Shown in pieces: positions 53,120 to 62,498 of a DNA stretch of 64,000 nucleotides. The position numbers and the translations under genes are program-made. The notes below the pieces were generated by a model. The model did no database searches. It was not told where the DNA came from and saw only the letters and a program-made list of their open reading frames with translations. Origin of the DNA: VAXT01 sp963698015. Lineage in GTDB: Bacteria > Actinomycetota > Thermoleophilia > Gaiellales > Gaiellaceae. Location of the stretch: positions 1,860,001 through 1,924,000 of the forward strand of contig OY969109.1 of the NCBI GenBank assembly GCA_963698015.1. The letters are read 5' to 3'. Position 1 is the first letter of the stretch; each line of letters starts with the position of its first letter.

Positions 53120-55002
53120 CCTGTCGGCCCCACGCGTCCCAGCCGGTTGAAGATCGGCGTCGTGACGTAAACGGCACCGAGCGAGTAGACGAAGAGCAGC
53201 GGCGCCATGACGATGGGCACGAGGTAGGAGACGATCAGCATCCCCGGCCACCGGACGAAGGCCGGACCGCGCTCCTTCACGTAGAGCACGATCAGCAGTG
53301 GCGTCACGACGAGTGGCAGCAGGAGCCACCAGACCGGCCAGTCCGAGCCGAGCGCGTCCGCGATGTCGTCCCACCGGACGACGAGGAGCGCGAGCAGAGC
53401 GACGATCGCGAGCCCGGCTGCGACCTTCAGCGCCTTGAGCGCGCGGGGGAACAGCGAGATCGGCTTGAAGAACCGCTGGCGCGCGACGGCCAGCCGGCGC
53501 CCGAAGCCGGCGGGCAGCGGCGAGGCACCGCTCTGGTCGACCACAACGCGAAAGTCCCAGCGCTCGGGAACGGGCGACACGTCCGGGGGGCCGGTCGCGA
53601 TGAAGTCGGCGAACCGAGGATCGCGGCCCAGCACGAAGTCGGTCATCAGGTACCCGTCGAGCATGAGCGAGAAGCACTCCGTGTCGCTGAACGAGTCGAG
53701 GTCGGTGCGGACGCGCGACAGCAGTCGCTGGGCCTCGATGGAGATGCCGAAGTCCGAGGAGAGCGGCTTGACCTGGAGCATCTCCTTCGGCCCGGCCTCG
53801 ACCGGCTGCCCGTCGTCCGCGAGCGGCAGCTCGACGGCGCCGACGAGCCCCTTGCGCAGGTGCATGAGGGCGATCGGCTCGGGCCGCGCGAAGGCGTGCG
53901 CGAGCTGCTCGTCGCGAACGCGGTCTCCGAAGATCGAGTTGGCTCGGCCCGCTACGCCGGGGATGCGCGTGAGCGGCAGGCTCTCATCGGCCAGCTGGCC
54001 GGACGCGTCGCTGACGATGAGGTGGGTGCAGTCGGTGTCGAACAACCCCTGCAGTCCCTGGTTGTCGTGCACGCCTCCGTCGACGAGCTCGACGCGGATC
54101 CCGTCGTAGAGGTCGCTGATCGCGAGTGGGTGGAAGAGCGCCGGCACGCAGGCGGAGGCGGCCACCGCCACGGCGAGCGGAAAGTCGCGCTGCCGGCTCG
54201 TGATCGCGCGGTGGCGCGTGGCCGACGACGTGTCGGGCTCGAAATAGCCCGGCTCGAGCCGCATGTTCTTGTCGACGTTCGCGTAGACCTCTCGCGCGAC
54301 CTCGTCGTTGGGCAGGGGCTCGCCCATCCGCACGGCCTCGAAGCGCCAGTTGTGGCCGGTGTTGAGCGTCGTCGCGTTGATCAGGAGCACGGGCACCTTC
54401 GCGTGCTTCCGCCCCGGATTGTGCTCGTCGGGCCGGAACGAGTCGGCTTCGTCGGGGGGCATGATCTTGAGCTCGCTGAGCGCGATCTGCTGGTCGACGA
54501 GGCCGAACCAGCGCTTCGGTCGCGGCGTGCCCCAGGCCGGCTTGTAGAAGAGCCGGTCGTAGAGGTCGCCGATCCGGTCGCTCCGCGAGTACGTTGCCTT
54601 CGCCATCCAGACGTTCTTGGGCAGATTGAGGAACGCGCGCGCCCGGATGTTCTTCTGGATCGCGTGCCGGAAGTCGCGTTGGATCGCCTCGACGATGGCG
54701 ACGTACTCCGAGTTGTCGTCTCCGATCTCGGAGTCGCCTTTGCGTTCGAGGAGGTTCTTGACATGCAGGTAGTAGAGGGCCCCGATGATCGAGCCGCCCG
54801 AGACCATCGAGATCACCTCGACCCTGCGCAGGATCCCGAGCTCCGCGAGCCGCGCGAGGACACCGACGTGGAAGAGGGCCGCGCGGAAACCGCCGCCGGA
54901 CAGGGCGAGGCCGATCTTGACCGGAGCGGCTGAGTCGGCGTTTGGCACTTGGACGGCGCCTCCACGATCCCACCAAGCCAGCGGGGTTGTCAATCGGCCC
55001 AC
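53116..55002 (-). CDS. patatin-like phospholipase with C-terminal membrane helices
   Basis: A 628-residue protein. SGGGFRAA (35-42) is the oxyanion loop. The catalytic Ser lies in MVSGGSI (S68), the VSGGS form rather than GTSAG. The Asp is in VDGGVHDNQG. About four hydrophobic helices follow residue 500, so it is membrane-bound. It would release fatty acids from lipids, the substrate for the neighbouring alpha-dioxygenase. It converges with that operon (4-nt overlap of ends) and is divergent from the nitrilase gene with only 36 nt between starts. Confidence 0.9.
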   Translation of the reverse strand: MGRLTTPLAWWDRGGAVQVPNADSAAPVKIGLALSGGGFRAALFHVGVLARLAELGILRRVEVISMVSGGSIIGALYYLHVKNLLERKGDSEIGDDNSEYVAIVEAIQRDFRHAIQKNIRARAFLNLPKNVWMAKATYSRSDRIGDLYDRLFYKPAWGTPRPKRWFGLVDQQIALSELKIMPPDEADSFRPDEHNPGRKHAKVPVLLINATTLNTGHNWRFEAVRMGEPLPNDEVAREVYANVDKNMRLEPGYFEPDTSSATRHRAITSRQRDFPLAVAVAASACVPALFHPLAISDLYDGIRVELVDGGVHDNQGLQGLFDTDCTHLIVSDASGQLADESLPLTRIPGVAGRANSIFGDRVRDEQLAHAFARPEPIALMHLRKGLVGAVELPLADDGQPVEAGPKEMLQVKPLSSDFGISIEAQRLLSRVRTDLDSFSDTECFSLMLDGYLMTDFVLGRDPRFADFIATGPPDVSPVPERWDFRVVVDQSGASPLPAGFGRRLAVARQRFFKPISLFPRALKALKVAAGLAIVALLALLVVRWDDIADALGSDWPVWWLLLPLVVTPLLIVLYVKERGPAFVRWPGMLIVSYLVPIVMAPLLFVYSLGAVYVTTPIFNRLGRVGPTG

Positions 55003-55038
55003 CGCCGAGACACTTTCAGTGAACCTTAAGATCGCCCG

Positions 55039-55908
55039 GTGAGCAGGCGATCATTACTCGTCGCAGGGCTCCAGAGCTCAGGAGTCCCGAATGATCCCGT
55101 CGCGACGCTCGAGGAGTTCGAGCGGCACGTTCGGACGATCAGCTCGACATTCGACGGCGTGCAGCTCGTCGTCGCACCGGAGCTTCATCTGACGGCCCTG
55201 CCGCCGCTGCTCGAAGAGGAGGGGCCGCCCGAGGAGCGAGCCGTGCGCGTCCCCGGGCCGCTCACCGAGCGGCTCGGCGCCGTCGCGCGGGACACGGGTC
55301 TCTGGCTCGTCCCGGGGAGCGTGTACGAGCAGGCGGAGGAGGGGATCTACAACACCGCGCTCGTCTTCTCGCCGGCGGGAGACCTCGTCACGAGCTACCG
55401 GAAGTGCTTTCCGTGGCAGCCGTACGAGACCGTGCTGCCCGGACGCGAGGCCGTCGGTTTCGAGATCGACGGGATCGGCCGTGTAGGCCTCGCGATCTGC
55501 CACGACGGCGTCTTTCCCGAGGTGTTCCGCCAGCTGGCCTGGGACGGCGCGGAGGCAATCGTCCAGGTGAGCCTCACGCCCACGAGCGACCGCGCGATCG
55601 AGATCGTCGTCGCGCGCGCGAACGCGTACGTGAATCAGGTCTTCCTCGTCAACGTCAACGCTGCCGCACCGGTCGGGAACGGCCGGAGCGTGGTTGTCGA
55701 TCCCGAGGGCACGGTCCTGTACGAGGCCGGGGCGGGCGAGGAGGTCGTGACCGCCCTGGTCGACTTCGACAGGGTCGCGCTCGTCCGCGAGCGAGGCAGC
55801 TTCGGGCTCAACCGCCTGCTCGAGCAGCTCGACCGGCACGGATCCGAGCTCGAGCTCCCGATGTACGGCGGCCGCTACCGGCCCCGCCCGGGCAGCCGGC
55901 CCGCCTGA
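55039..55908 (+). CDS. carbon-nitrogen hydrolase (nitrilase superfamily)
   Basis: A 289-residue amidase-type enzyme. The Glu-Lys-Cys triad is visible: E48 in APELHL, K122 in YRKCFPW and C154 in AICHDGVFPE. It probably hydrolyses an amide or N-carbamoyl compound rather than a nitrile. GTG 55039 gives the usual family length. It converges with the P1 aminopeptidase gene, with a 34-nt overlap of the ends. Confidence 0.9.
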   Translation: MSRRSLLVAGLQSSGVPNDPVATLEEFERHVRTISSTFDGVQLVVAPELHLTALPPLLEEEGPPEERAVRVPGPLTERLGAVARDTGLWLVPGSVYEQAEEGIYNTALVFSPAGDLVTSYRKCFPWQPYETVLPGREAVGFEIDGIGRVGLAICHDGVFPEVFRQLAWDGAEAIVQVSLTPTSDRAIEIVVARANAYVNQVFLVNVNAAAPVGNGRSVVVDPEGTVLYEAGAGEEVVTALVDFDRVALVRERGSFGLNRLLEQLDRHGSELELPMYGGRYRPRPGSRPA

Positions 55909-56906
55909 GCGAGCAGCTCGATTGTCTCGTCGTGCGGGAGCGCCTCGACGAGGTGCCCGTCGCGGCCGGCGACGTCTTGCGCGGCCCAGAGCGAGTTGAC
56001 GACGGCCTCCTCGGTCGCGTCCACGGTCGCCTCGAAAAGGTGGTCGAGGTCGTCGTCGCGGACCGAGCGCTCGTCGCCGGTGGCGAATGCGAGAAAGATC
56101 TCGCCGCTTCCGTGGGACGCAATCGATCCGGTGCGCGCGAGCCCGAGCCCGGCCCGTCGCGCGATTCGCTCCAGCTGGTGAGGCGACAGCTGCGCGTCCG
56201 TCGAGACCACGACGATGCAGCTTCCGGCGTCGGCCGGCGGGGGCGCCGATTCGAGCAGCCGCCTCACCGGGACGCCGTCGATCCGCAGGTTCCCGCCGAA
56301 ATTCGTGAGCGCGAGGACTCCGATCGTCGCGTCGAGTTCGAGGACGACGCGGCTCGACGACCCGATTCCACCTTTGTAGCCGAGGCACGACATGCCCGTC
56401 CCGGCGCCGACCGCGCCCTGGTCGAAGCTCTCGCTCGCCGTCGCGACCGCATGCTTCACGTCGTCGGCGGTGACGTGCACGAGCCGCGCATCACTGAGCC
56501 AGCTGTCGTCGCACTCGCCGACGACCGGGATCACGACGTCGTGCGTGCCGACCGAGACGTCCGCCTCGACGGCGACCTCCACTGCAGCGTCCATCACCCG
56601 GCCGACGGCGTGCGTCGACGTCAGATAGACCGGCGTCTCAAGGATTCCCCACTCGCGGACTTGGAGCGAGCCGGTCAGCTCCCCGGCGCCGTTCAGGACC
56701 GCCGTCCCCGCCGGGACCGGGTGCTCGAGCAGGTCCTTGACCGGTTTGGGCAGGATCACGGTGACGCCCGTGCGGGCGACGGCAGGATCGTCACGCCGGA
56801 CCGTGACCTGGCCGACGACCACTCCGGGCACGTCCGTGATCGCGTTGCCCGAGCCGGCGTCGAGGTCCCCGATGCGAAGGCCGTGATCTCGGAGCGTCTC
56901 GCTCAC
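55875..56906 (-). CDS. P1-family aminopeptidase (DmpA/BapA type)
   Basis: A 343-residue self-processing peptidase. NAITDVPGVVVGQVTV is the opening block. GYKGGIGSSSRVV contains the Gly-Ser bond that is cut to create the N-terminal Ser nucleophile of the beta-chain. DmpA-type enzymes remove D- or beta-amino acids from peptides and amides. GTG 56906 is chosen by family length. It is divergent from the HDAC-like gene, 24 nt away, so both promoters are packed into that space and neighbouring coding DNA. Confidence 0.92.
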   Translation of the reverse strand: MSETLRDHGLRIGDLDAGSGNAITDVPGVVVGQVTVRRDDPAVARTGVTVILPKPVKDLLEHPVPAGTAVLNGAGELTGSLQVREWGILETPVYLTSTHAVGRVMDAAVEVAVEADVSVGTHDVVIPVVGECDDSWLSDARLVHVTADDVKHAVATASESFDQGAVGAGTGMSCLGYKGGIGSSSRVVLELDATIGVLALTNFGGNLRIDGVPVRRLLESAPPPADAGSCIVVVSTDAQLSPHQLERIARRAGLGLARTGSIASHGSGEIFLAFATGDERSVRDDDLDHLFEATVDATEEAVVNSLWAAQDVAGRDGHLVEALPHDETIELLAQAGRLPGRGR

Positions 56907-56930
56907 CGGGCGACCATATAGTCGGCCGCG

Positions 56931-57950
56931 ATGGTCGCGATGCCGATCGTGTGGGACGAGCGCTGCCGGCTCCACGAGCCCGGCGCGGAGATCTGGGTCG
57001 GCCTGGCGACGCCCGGGACGGAAGTGCCCGCCCGCGCGGACGCGCTGCTCGCGGCGCTCGGCGACACCGTGCCGGCCGAGCCGCACGACGACGAGGTGCT
57101 GCTGCAGGTCCACGACCGGGAGCTCGTCGCCTTCCTCGAGTCGGCGTGGGAGTCGTGGCGGGCCGCGGGCCTCCCGGAGGATCCCGGACAGGGGCGCGTC
57201 GTTCCGTATGTGTTCGCACACGAAGGGATCCGTGCGCGGAGGGCGCCGGCCGCGGTGTGGGCGCGCCCCGGCTACTTCGCCTACGACACGATGACGCTGA
57301 TCGGCCCCGGCACGTGGGAGGCCGCGCGCGGAGCCGTCGATGCCGCGCTCACGGCCGCTGATCTCGTCACCGCGGGCGCGCCCCACGCGTACGCGCTCTG
57401 CCGTCCGCCCGGACACCACGTCTGCCGTGCCGCCTTCGGAGGCTCGTGCTACCTGAACAACGCCGCGGTCGCAGCCGAGGCGCTTCGCCGCACCGCGGAC
57501 CGGGTCGCCGTCCTCGACGTCGACGCGCACCACGGCAACGGGACGCAGGAGATCTTCTGGGACCGCGACGATGTCCAGGTCGCTTCCGTCCACGTCGATC
57601 CTGCCGCCGGCTGGTTCCCGCACTTCGTGGGCTTCGTGGACGAGACGACCGGCTCGAACCTCAACCTGCCGCTCGCGCCCGGAACCGGCGACGACGGCTG
57701 GCTGAGCGCGGTCGGCCAGGCAGGCGAGTGGATCGAGGCCGAGGCGCTCATCGTCTCGCTTGGCGTCGATGCGTCCGCGGGCGATCCCGAGAGCCCGCTG
57801 CGGGTGAGTGCCGCCGGATTCCGCGAGGCGGGCCGCATCGTCGGCGTGCTCGGGCTGCCGACGGTGCTCGTCCAGGAGGGCGGCTACGACCTCGAGACGC
57901 TCGGACCGCTCGTGCTCGAGTTCCTGCGCGGTGTAGAAAGCGCAGCATGA
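56931..57950 (+). CDS. histone-deacetylase-superfamily amidohydrolase
   Basis: A 339-residue zinc deacetylase. RPPGHHVCRAAFGGSCYLNNAAVAA and VLDVDAHHGNGTQEIFW carry the His dyad and the Asp/His zinc ligands. The VQEGGYDLE block carries the late Gly-Gly-Tyr motif. Bacterial members act on acetylpolyamines or other acylated amines. Its stop overlaps the start of the LD-carboxypeptidase gene (ATGA), so it opens the peptide-uptake operon. Confidence 0.92.
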   Translation: MVAMPIVWDERCRLHEPGAEIWVGLATPGTEVPARADALLAALGDTVPAEPHDDEVLLQVHDRELVAFLESAWESWRAAGLPEDPGQGRVVPYVFAHEGIRARRAPAAVWARPGYFAYDTMTLIGPGTWEAARGAVDAALTAADLVTAGAPHAYALCRPPGHHVCRAAFGGSCYLNNAAVAAEALRRTADRVAVLDVDAHHGNGTQEIFWDRDDVQVASVHVDPAAGWFPHFVGFVDETTGSNLNLPLAPGTGDDGWLSAVGQAGEWIEAEALIVSLGVDASAGDPESPLRVSAAGFREAGRIVGVLGLPTVLVQEGGYDLETLGPLVLEFLRGVESAA

Positions 57951-58912
57951 TCGAGGCGACGATCTTCGGGAAACCCCTCCCAGACGGCGGCACGATCGGC
58001 GTCGCCGCCGCCGCAAGCCCGCACGAAGGCAAGTCGGAGGTGTACCGCGGCGTCGAGTGGTGGGAGTCCCACGGCTACAACGTGAAGCTCGGCGACGGCG
58101 TTTTCGCGATCGACGACTACGTCGCCGGCGACCCGGAGCAGCGCGCTGCTGACCTGAATGCTCTCTTCGCCGACCCCGAGGTCGACGTCGTCCAGGTGCT
58201 ACAGGGCGGCTACGGCTCGGCGCAGCTGATCCCGTACATCGACTTCGACGTGATCGCGGCCAACCCGAAGCCGTTCATCGGCTACTCGGACATCACGGCA
58301 CTCCACGTCGCGATCCGGCAGCGGACCGGCCTCGCGACGCTCTACGGCTACGGCCTCGCAGGAGTGGGGGACAGCGAGTCGACTCCGTTCTCGCTCGACC
58401 GCCTGCTCGACGTGCTGCGGGCCGGCGGCGCCGGCGACGTCCCTCGCGATCCCGACGATCCGTACGTGCGCGCGATCAGCCCGGGCAAGGTGACCGCGCC
58501 TCTCGTCGGCGGCTGCTTCTGGCTCCTGATCCAGACCATGGGCACGCCGTGGGAGATCGAGCTCGAGGGCGCGATCCTCTTCTTCGAGGACGTGAAGCTC
58601 CCGCCGTACTTCCTCGACGGCTTCCTCAATCAGCTGAAAGACGCGGGCAAGCTTCAGCAGGTGGCAGGCTTCGTCGTCGGCGAGATGAAGGACTGCGACT
58701 ACGCGGATATGCGCGAGTCCTCCGAGTGGCCCCGGTCACGGACGCTCGAGGACGTGCTCGAGCAGTACCTGGAGCCGCTCGGGGTGCCCGTCCTCTACAA
58801 GCTTCCGCTCGGCCACGGGAAGCACCTCGCTTCCATCCCGCTGGGGGTTCGTTGTACGCTCGACGCCGACATGCGGAGCCTGAACGTGGACGAGCCCGCG
58901 TTCAGGGAGTGA
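57947..58912 (+). CDS. S66-family LD-carboxypeptidase (MccF-like)
   Basis: A 321-residue serine peptidase. The nucleophile S114 lies in FIGYSDITALH, the Glu in ILFFEDVKLPPYF and the His in LGHGKHLASIP, giving the Ser-Glu-His triad. S66 enzymes either trim cell-wall tetrapeptides or, as in MccF, cleave amide bonds in peptide antibiotics. Context with a Dpp importer favours processing of imported peptides. Coupled to the upstream deacetylase gene. Confidence 0.92.
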   Translation: MIEATIFGKPLPDGGTIGVAAAASPHEGKSEVYRGVEWWESHGYNVKLGDGVFAIDDYVAGDPEQRAADLNALFADPEVDVVQVLQGGYGSAQLIPYIDFDVIAANPKPFIGYSDITALHVAIRQRTGLATLYGYGLAGVGDSESTPFSLDRLLDVLRAGGAGDVPRDPDDPYVRAISPGKVTAPLVGGCFWLLIQTMGTPWEIELEGAILFFEDVKLPPYFLDGFLNQLKDAGKLQQVAGFVVGEMKDCDYADMRESSEWPRSRTLEDVLEQYLEPLGVPVLYKLPLGHGKHLASIPLGVRCTLDADMRSLNVDEPAFRE

Positions 58913-58932
58913 ATCCCGGGGAGGGCGGACTG

Positions 58933-60561
58933 GTGAGGAAGACTTCGGCGGCGCTGTTCCTGTTGGCGATCCTGGCCGCGGGGTGCGGCGGATCCAGCTC
59001 GAGCAGCCAGGAAGGCGGGACGTTCAAGATCGGCACGAGCTCGCGGATCGACTCGCTCAACCCGTACGTCGCCTTCAACCAGGACGCGTACTCGACCTTC
59101 GAGTACATCTATCCGACCCTCATCCAGTACGACAAAGAGAACAAGAAGTTCGTCCCCGACTTCGCGAAGTCGTGGACGACCTCCGCGGACGGCAAGACCT
59201 GGACTTTCAAGACGGTCCACGGGGCGAAGTGGTCGGACGGCCAGCCGCTGACCGCCGAGGACGCGGCCTGGAGGATCAACACCGACATCAAGTACAAGAG
59301 CACCGGCGCGGCGAACGACGCCGGGCTGATCGCCCACATCACGCGCGCCGAGGCCCCGGACCCGGACACGCTCGTCATCCACTACGCCGCGCCGGCCGGG
59401 AACGTGCTCGGGCAGTTCCAGCAGTACCCGATCATCCCAAAGCACATCTGGGAAGCCCACACGGGGAACAAGGGCACCGACCTCAAGACCTTCGCGAACA
59501 ACGCGCCCATCGTCGGCGCGGGCCCATTCACCTTGAAGGAGTTCAAGAAGGACCAGATCGCGCTCTTCCAGCGCTACGACGGTTTCTACGGCCCGAAGCC
59601 GAAGATCGACGCGTTCGGCCTGAGGATGTTCTCGAACGACGACGCGCTGGTGGCCGCGCTCAAGGCGCACGAGATCGACGCGATCGAAGAGGTGCCGCCG
59701 ACCGCGATCGACACGCTGAAGAAAGCGGGCTTCGACGTCAACGACGTGCCCGGCACGGATCAGACGGACTTCATCATCAACTCGAGCCCCAACAAGAAGA
59801 GCCACCCGGAGCTGCAGAACCTGCAGGTGCGCGAGGCCTTCGACAACGCCATCGACCGGAAACGGATCGTCGACGTCGTCTTCCTGGGGACCGCCAAGCC
59901 GGCGGGATCGATCATCCCGAGCGCGACCGGAGAGTGGGCCAATCCGAGCGTCCAGCCGACCGCGTTCAACATCGACAAGGCGAACTCGATCCTCGACGGC
60001 CTCGGCTACAAGCGAGGCGGGGACGGCATCCGGGTCGCCAACGGGTCGAAGATGGCGTACGAAGTGATTACGCCGACCGACCTCTCGAGCGCCAACCGGA
60101 CCTTCGAGATCCTGCAGCCCGACTTCAGGAAGATCGGCGTGCAGCTGACCCAGAAGTCGCTCGACTCGTCGGCCGCATTCGACGCGATGACCGCTCCGGA
60201 TGGCAAGTACGCGAACTTCGACCTGGCGCTCTGGGACTGGACCGGGCTCATCGATCCCGACTTCATGCTCTCGGTCGTCACCTGCGACCAGTGGAGCGGG
60301 TGGAGCGACTCGGGCTTCTGCGACAAGAAGTACGACGCGATGTACTCGAAACAGCAGCTGACTCCCGACCAGGCCAAGCGCCGCGATGTCGTCTGGCAGG
60401 CGCAGACGTACTTGGCCCAGAAGAAGCCCTACCTGTGGCTGGCCGCGCTCGACCATGTCGGGGCCGTGTCGACGAAGTGGACGGATCTCGTCGACTCGCC
60501 GCAGGGGCCGTTCAACTCGCTGTCGAAGCTGAGCTTGACGAGCGTCCACCAAGCCGGCTGA
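58933..60561 (+). CDS. dppA: peptide ABC transporter substrate-binding lipoprotein (SBP family 5)
   Basis: A 542-residue lipoprotein. GTG 58933 begins a signal whose lipobox LAAGC puts the lipidated Cys at residue 18, followed by a Ser-rich spacer. GTFKIGTSSRIDSLNPYVAFNQDAY and KTWTFKTVHGAKWSDGQPLTAEDAAW are typical family-5 blocks. It captures oligopeptides or related solutes outside the membrane for the DppBCDF importer. The gene lies 20 nt after the carboxypeptidase. Confidence 0.93.
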   Translation: MRKTSAALFLLAILAAGCGGSSSSSQEGGTFKIGTSSRIDSLNPYVAFNQDAYSTFEYIYPTLIQYDKENKKFVPDFAKSWTTSADGKTWTFKTVHGAKWSDGQPLTAEDAAWRINTDIKYKSTGAANDAGLIAHITRAEAPDPDTLVIHYAAPAGNVLGQFQQYPIIPKHIWEAHTGNKGTDLKTFANNAPIVGAGPFTLKEFKKDQIALFQRYDGFYGPKPKIDAFGLRMFSNDDALVAALKAHEIDAIEEVPPTAIDTLKKAGFDVNDVPGTDQTDFIINSSPNKKSHPELQNLQVREAFDNAIDRKRIVDVVFLGTAKPAGSIIPSATGEWANPSVQPTAFNIDKANSILDGLGYKRGGDGIRVANGSKMAYEVITPTDLSSANRTFEILQPDFRKIGVQLTQKSLDSSAAFDAMTAPDGKYANFDLALWDWTGLIDPDFMLSVVTCDQWSGWSDSGFCDKKYDAMYSKQQLTPDQAKRRDVVWQAQTYLAQKKPYLWLAALDHVGAVSTKWTDLVDSPQGPFNSLSKLSLTSVHQAG

Positions 60562-60582
60562 GGCTGCTCCCCGGGGGGTCCG

Positions 60583-61545
60583 GTGAGAGGCGCCGACTAC
60601 TTCATCAAGCGCTTCGTCTTCGCGGTCGTCACGGTCTTCGTCGCGATCACGATCAACTTCGCGCTCTTCCGGCTCGCGCCCGGGAGCGCCGTCTCGAACC
60701 TCTCGCGCGTGCCGCACGCGACGCCCGAGACGCGTGAGGCGCTCAAGAAGGAGTTCGGCCTCGACAAGTCGCGCGGTGAGCAGTACGTCCTCTATCTGAA
60801 GCAGCTCGCGCACGGCAACCTCGGGATCTCGTTCGCGAACCAGCAGCCGGTCTCGTCCAATCTGACGACGGCGCTGAAAAACACGATCCCGATGGTCCTG
60901 TTGGGGACGTTGTTCGCGATCATCCTCGGCACGCTCACGGGGGTCATTTCCGCTTGGCGCCGCGGGACCGCGACCGAAGGGATGACCCTCGGCACGGCGC
61001 TGACCCTGTACGCCATGCCGACCCACTGGCTGGGGCTGATGCTCGTGATCCTGTTCGCGGGGACGCTGCCCACGGGCGGGATGTCCGACGAGTTCCTGAT
61101 CAACCCGTCGTTCGCCGAGCACGTTCAGGATCTGGCCCGTCACATCCTGCTGCCCTCATTGACGCTGGGGCTCGTCCTCTTCGGCGAGTACACGCTGATC
61201 GTCCGCTCGGCGATGCTCGAGACGCTCGGCGAGGACTACATCCTCACGGCCCGCGCCAAGGGGCTGAGGCCCTGGACGATCATGCGCAAGCACGCGCTTC
61301 GGAACGCGCTGCTACCGGTGACGACGCTGATCGCGCTCTCGCTCGGCTACATCGTGGCCGGGGCGATCCTCGTGGAGACGGTCTTCTCCTGGCCGGGCAT
61401 CGGCCGCGCGGTGTACGACGCCGTGCTACAGCGGGACTATCCGATGCTGCAGGGCGCGTTCCTCGTCCTGACTGTGTCGGTCGTCTTCTTCAACCTCGTC
61501 GCCGACCTCCTCTACTTCAAGCTCGACCCGAGGATCACCGAGTGA
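60583..61545 (+). CDS. dppB: peptide ABC transporter permease (DppB type)
   Basis: A 320-residue permease with six hydrophobic segments. The cytoplasmic EAA-loop appears as ARAKGLRPWTIMRKHALRNALLP. The opening FIKRFVFAVVTVFVAITINFALFRLAPG is typical of DppB/OppB. GTG 60583 follows GGGGGG-rich DNA 21 nt after dppA. It pairs with the DppC-type permease, whose start overlaps its stop. Confidence 0.93.
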   Translation: MRGADYFIKRFVFAVVTVFVAITINFALFRLAPGSAVSNLSRVPHATPETREALKKEFGLDKSRGEQYVLYLKQLAHGNLGISFANQQPVSSNLTTALKNTIPMVLLGTLFAIILGTLTGVISAWRRGTATEGMTLGTALTLYAMPTHWLGLMLVILFAGTLPTGGMSDEFLINPSFAEHVQDLARHILLPSLTLGLVLFGEYTLIVRSAMLETLGEDYILTARAKGLRPWTIMRKHALRNALLPVTTLIALSLGYIVAGAILVETVFSWPGIGRAVYDAVLQRDYPMLQGAFLVLTVSVVFFNLVADLLYFKLDPRITE

Positions 61546-62498
61546 GCGTCGTCCTCCACGAGCCCGGCGCGGTCGAGGAGACGGAGGTCCGGCAGGTACG
61601 TCGCGGCGTCGTCTGGCGGACGCTCCGTCGGCGGCCCTCGGCGATCGTCGGGATCGTCCTACTCACTGTGATCGTGCTGACGGCCCTGCTCGCGCCGTGG
61701 ATCGCACCCTACGGCCTGCACGAGCAGGTCGGCCCGCCCTTCGGGCCGCCCTCGCCTGCCCACCCGCTCGGGCTCGACGACGGGGGCATCGACATGGTCA
61801 CGCTGCTGATGTGGGGGACGCGGATCTCGCTCGTCGTGGGCTTCGCGGCGACGGCTGTCTCGATCCTGATCGGCGGCACCGTCGGCCTGGCCGCGGGCTA
61901 CTTCGGCGGAAAGGTCGACACCGTCCTGATGCGGATCACCGACTACTTCATCGTGATCCCGGACGTCCCGTTGATGATCGTCGTCGCCGCGATCTGGGGG
62001 CCGAGCATCGGCCACATCATCATCGTGATCGGAATCCTGCTCTGGACCGGCACGGCGCGGGTGCTCCGCGCGCAGGTCAAGAGCGTGCGCGAACGCGTGT
62101 ACGTTCAACGCTCCCGCGCGCTCGGGGCGAGCCACTGGCGGATCGTCGGCCGTCACGTGCTGCCGCAGGTGGCGCCGCTCCTGATCGCGAACACCGTGCT
62201 GACCGTGGCGGTCGCGATCTTCGACGAGACGGCGCTCTCGTTCCTGGGCCTGGGCGACCCGAGCCGGATCTCGCTGGGCAAGGTGATCGAGAACGCGTTC
62301 GAGCGGGCCGCGATCTCGTCGGGCGCGTGGTGGGCGATCGTCCCGCCGGGCATCCTCGTCGCGCTGATCATCCTCAGCTGCAGCCTGATCGGCGGCGCGC
62401 TCGAGGACTCCCTCAACCCGCGCCTGCGAGTCGCGCACCTCGGAGCGCGCACGTTCCGGCTCCGGCCGCTCGTGGGCCGCTCCCCGGAGGCGCTGTGA
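61542..62498 (+). CDS. dppC: peptide ABC transporter permease (DppC type)
   Basis: A 318-residue permease. HPLGLDDGGIDMVTLLMWGTRISLVVGF is the conserved periplasmic/first-core block, and SRALGASHWRIVGRHVLPQVAPLL is the EAA loop that docks the ATPases. GTG 61542 overlaps the dppB stop by 4 nt. The N-terminal extension of about 25 residues is charged and cytoplasmic. Confidence 0.93.
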   Translation: MSVVLHEPGAVEETEVRQVRRGVVWRTLRRRPSAIVGIVLLTVIVLTALLAPWIAPYGLHEQVGPPFGPPSPAHPLGLDDGGIDMVTLLMWGTRISLVVGFAATAVSILIGGTVGLAAGYFGGKVDTVLMRITDYFIVIPDVPLMIVVAAIWGPSIGHIIIVIGILLWTGTARVLRAQVKSVRERVYVQRSRALGASHWRIVGRHVLPQVAPLLIANTVLTVAVAIFDETALSFLGLGDPSRISLGKVIENAFERAAISSGAWWAIVPPGILVALIILSCSLIGGALEDSLNPRLRVAHLGARTFRLRPLVGRSPEAL

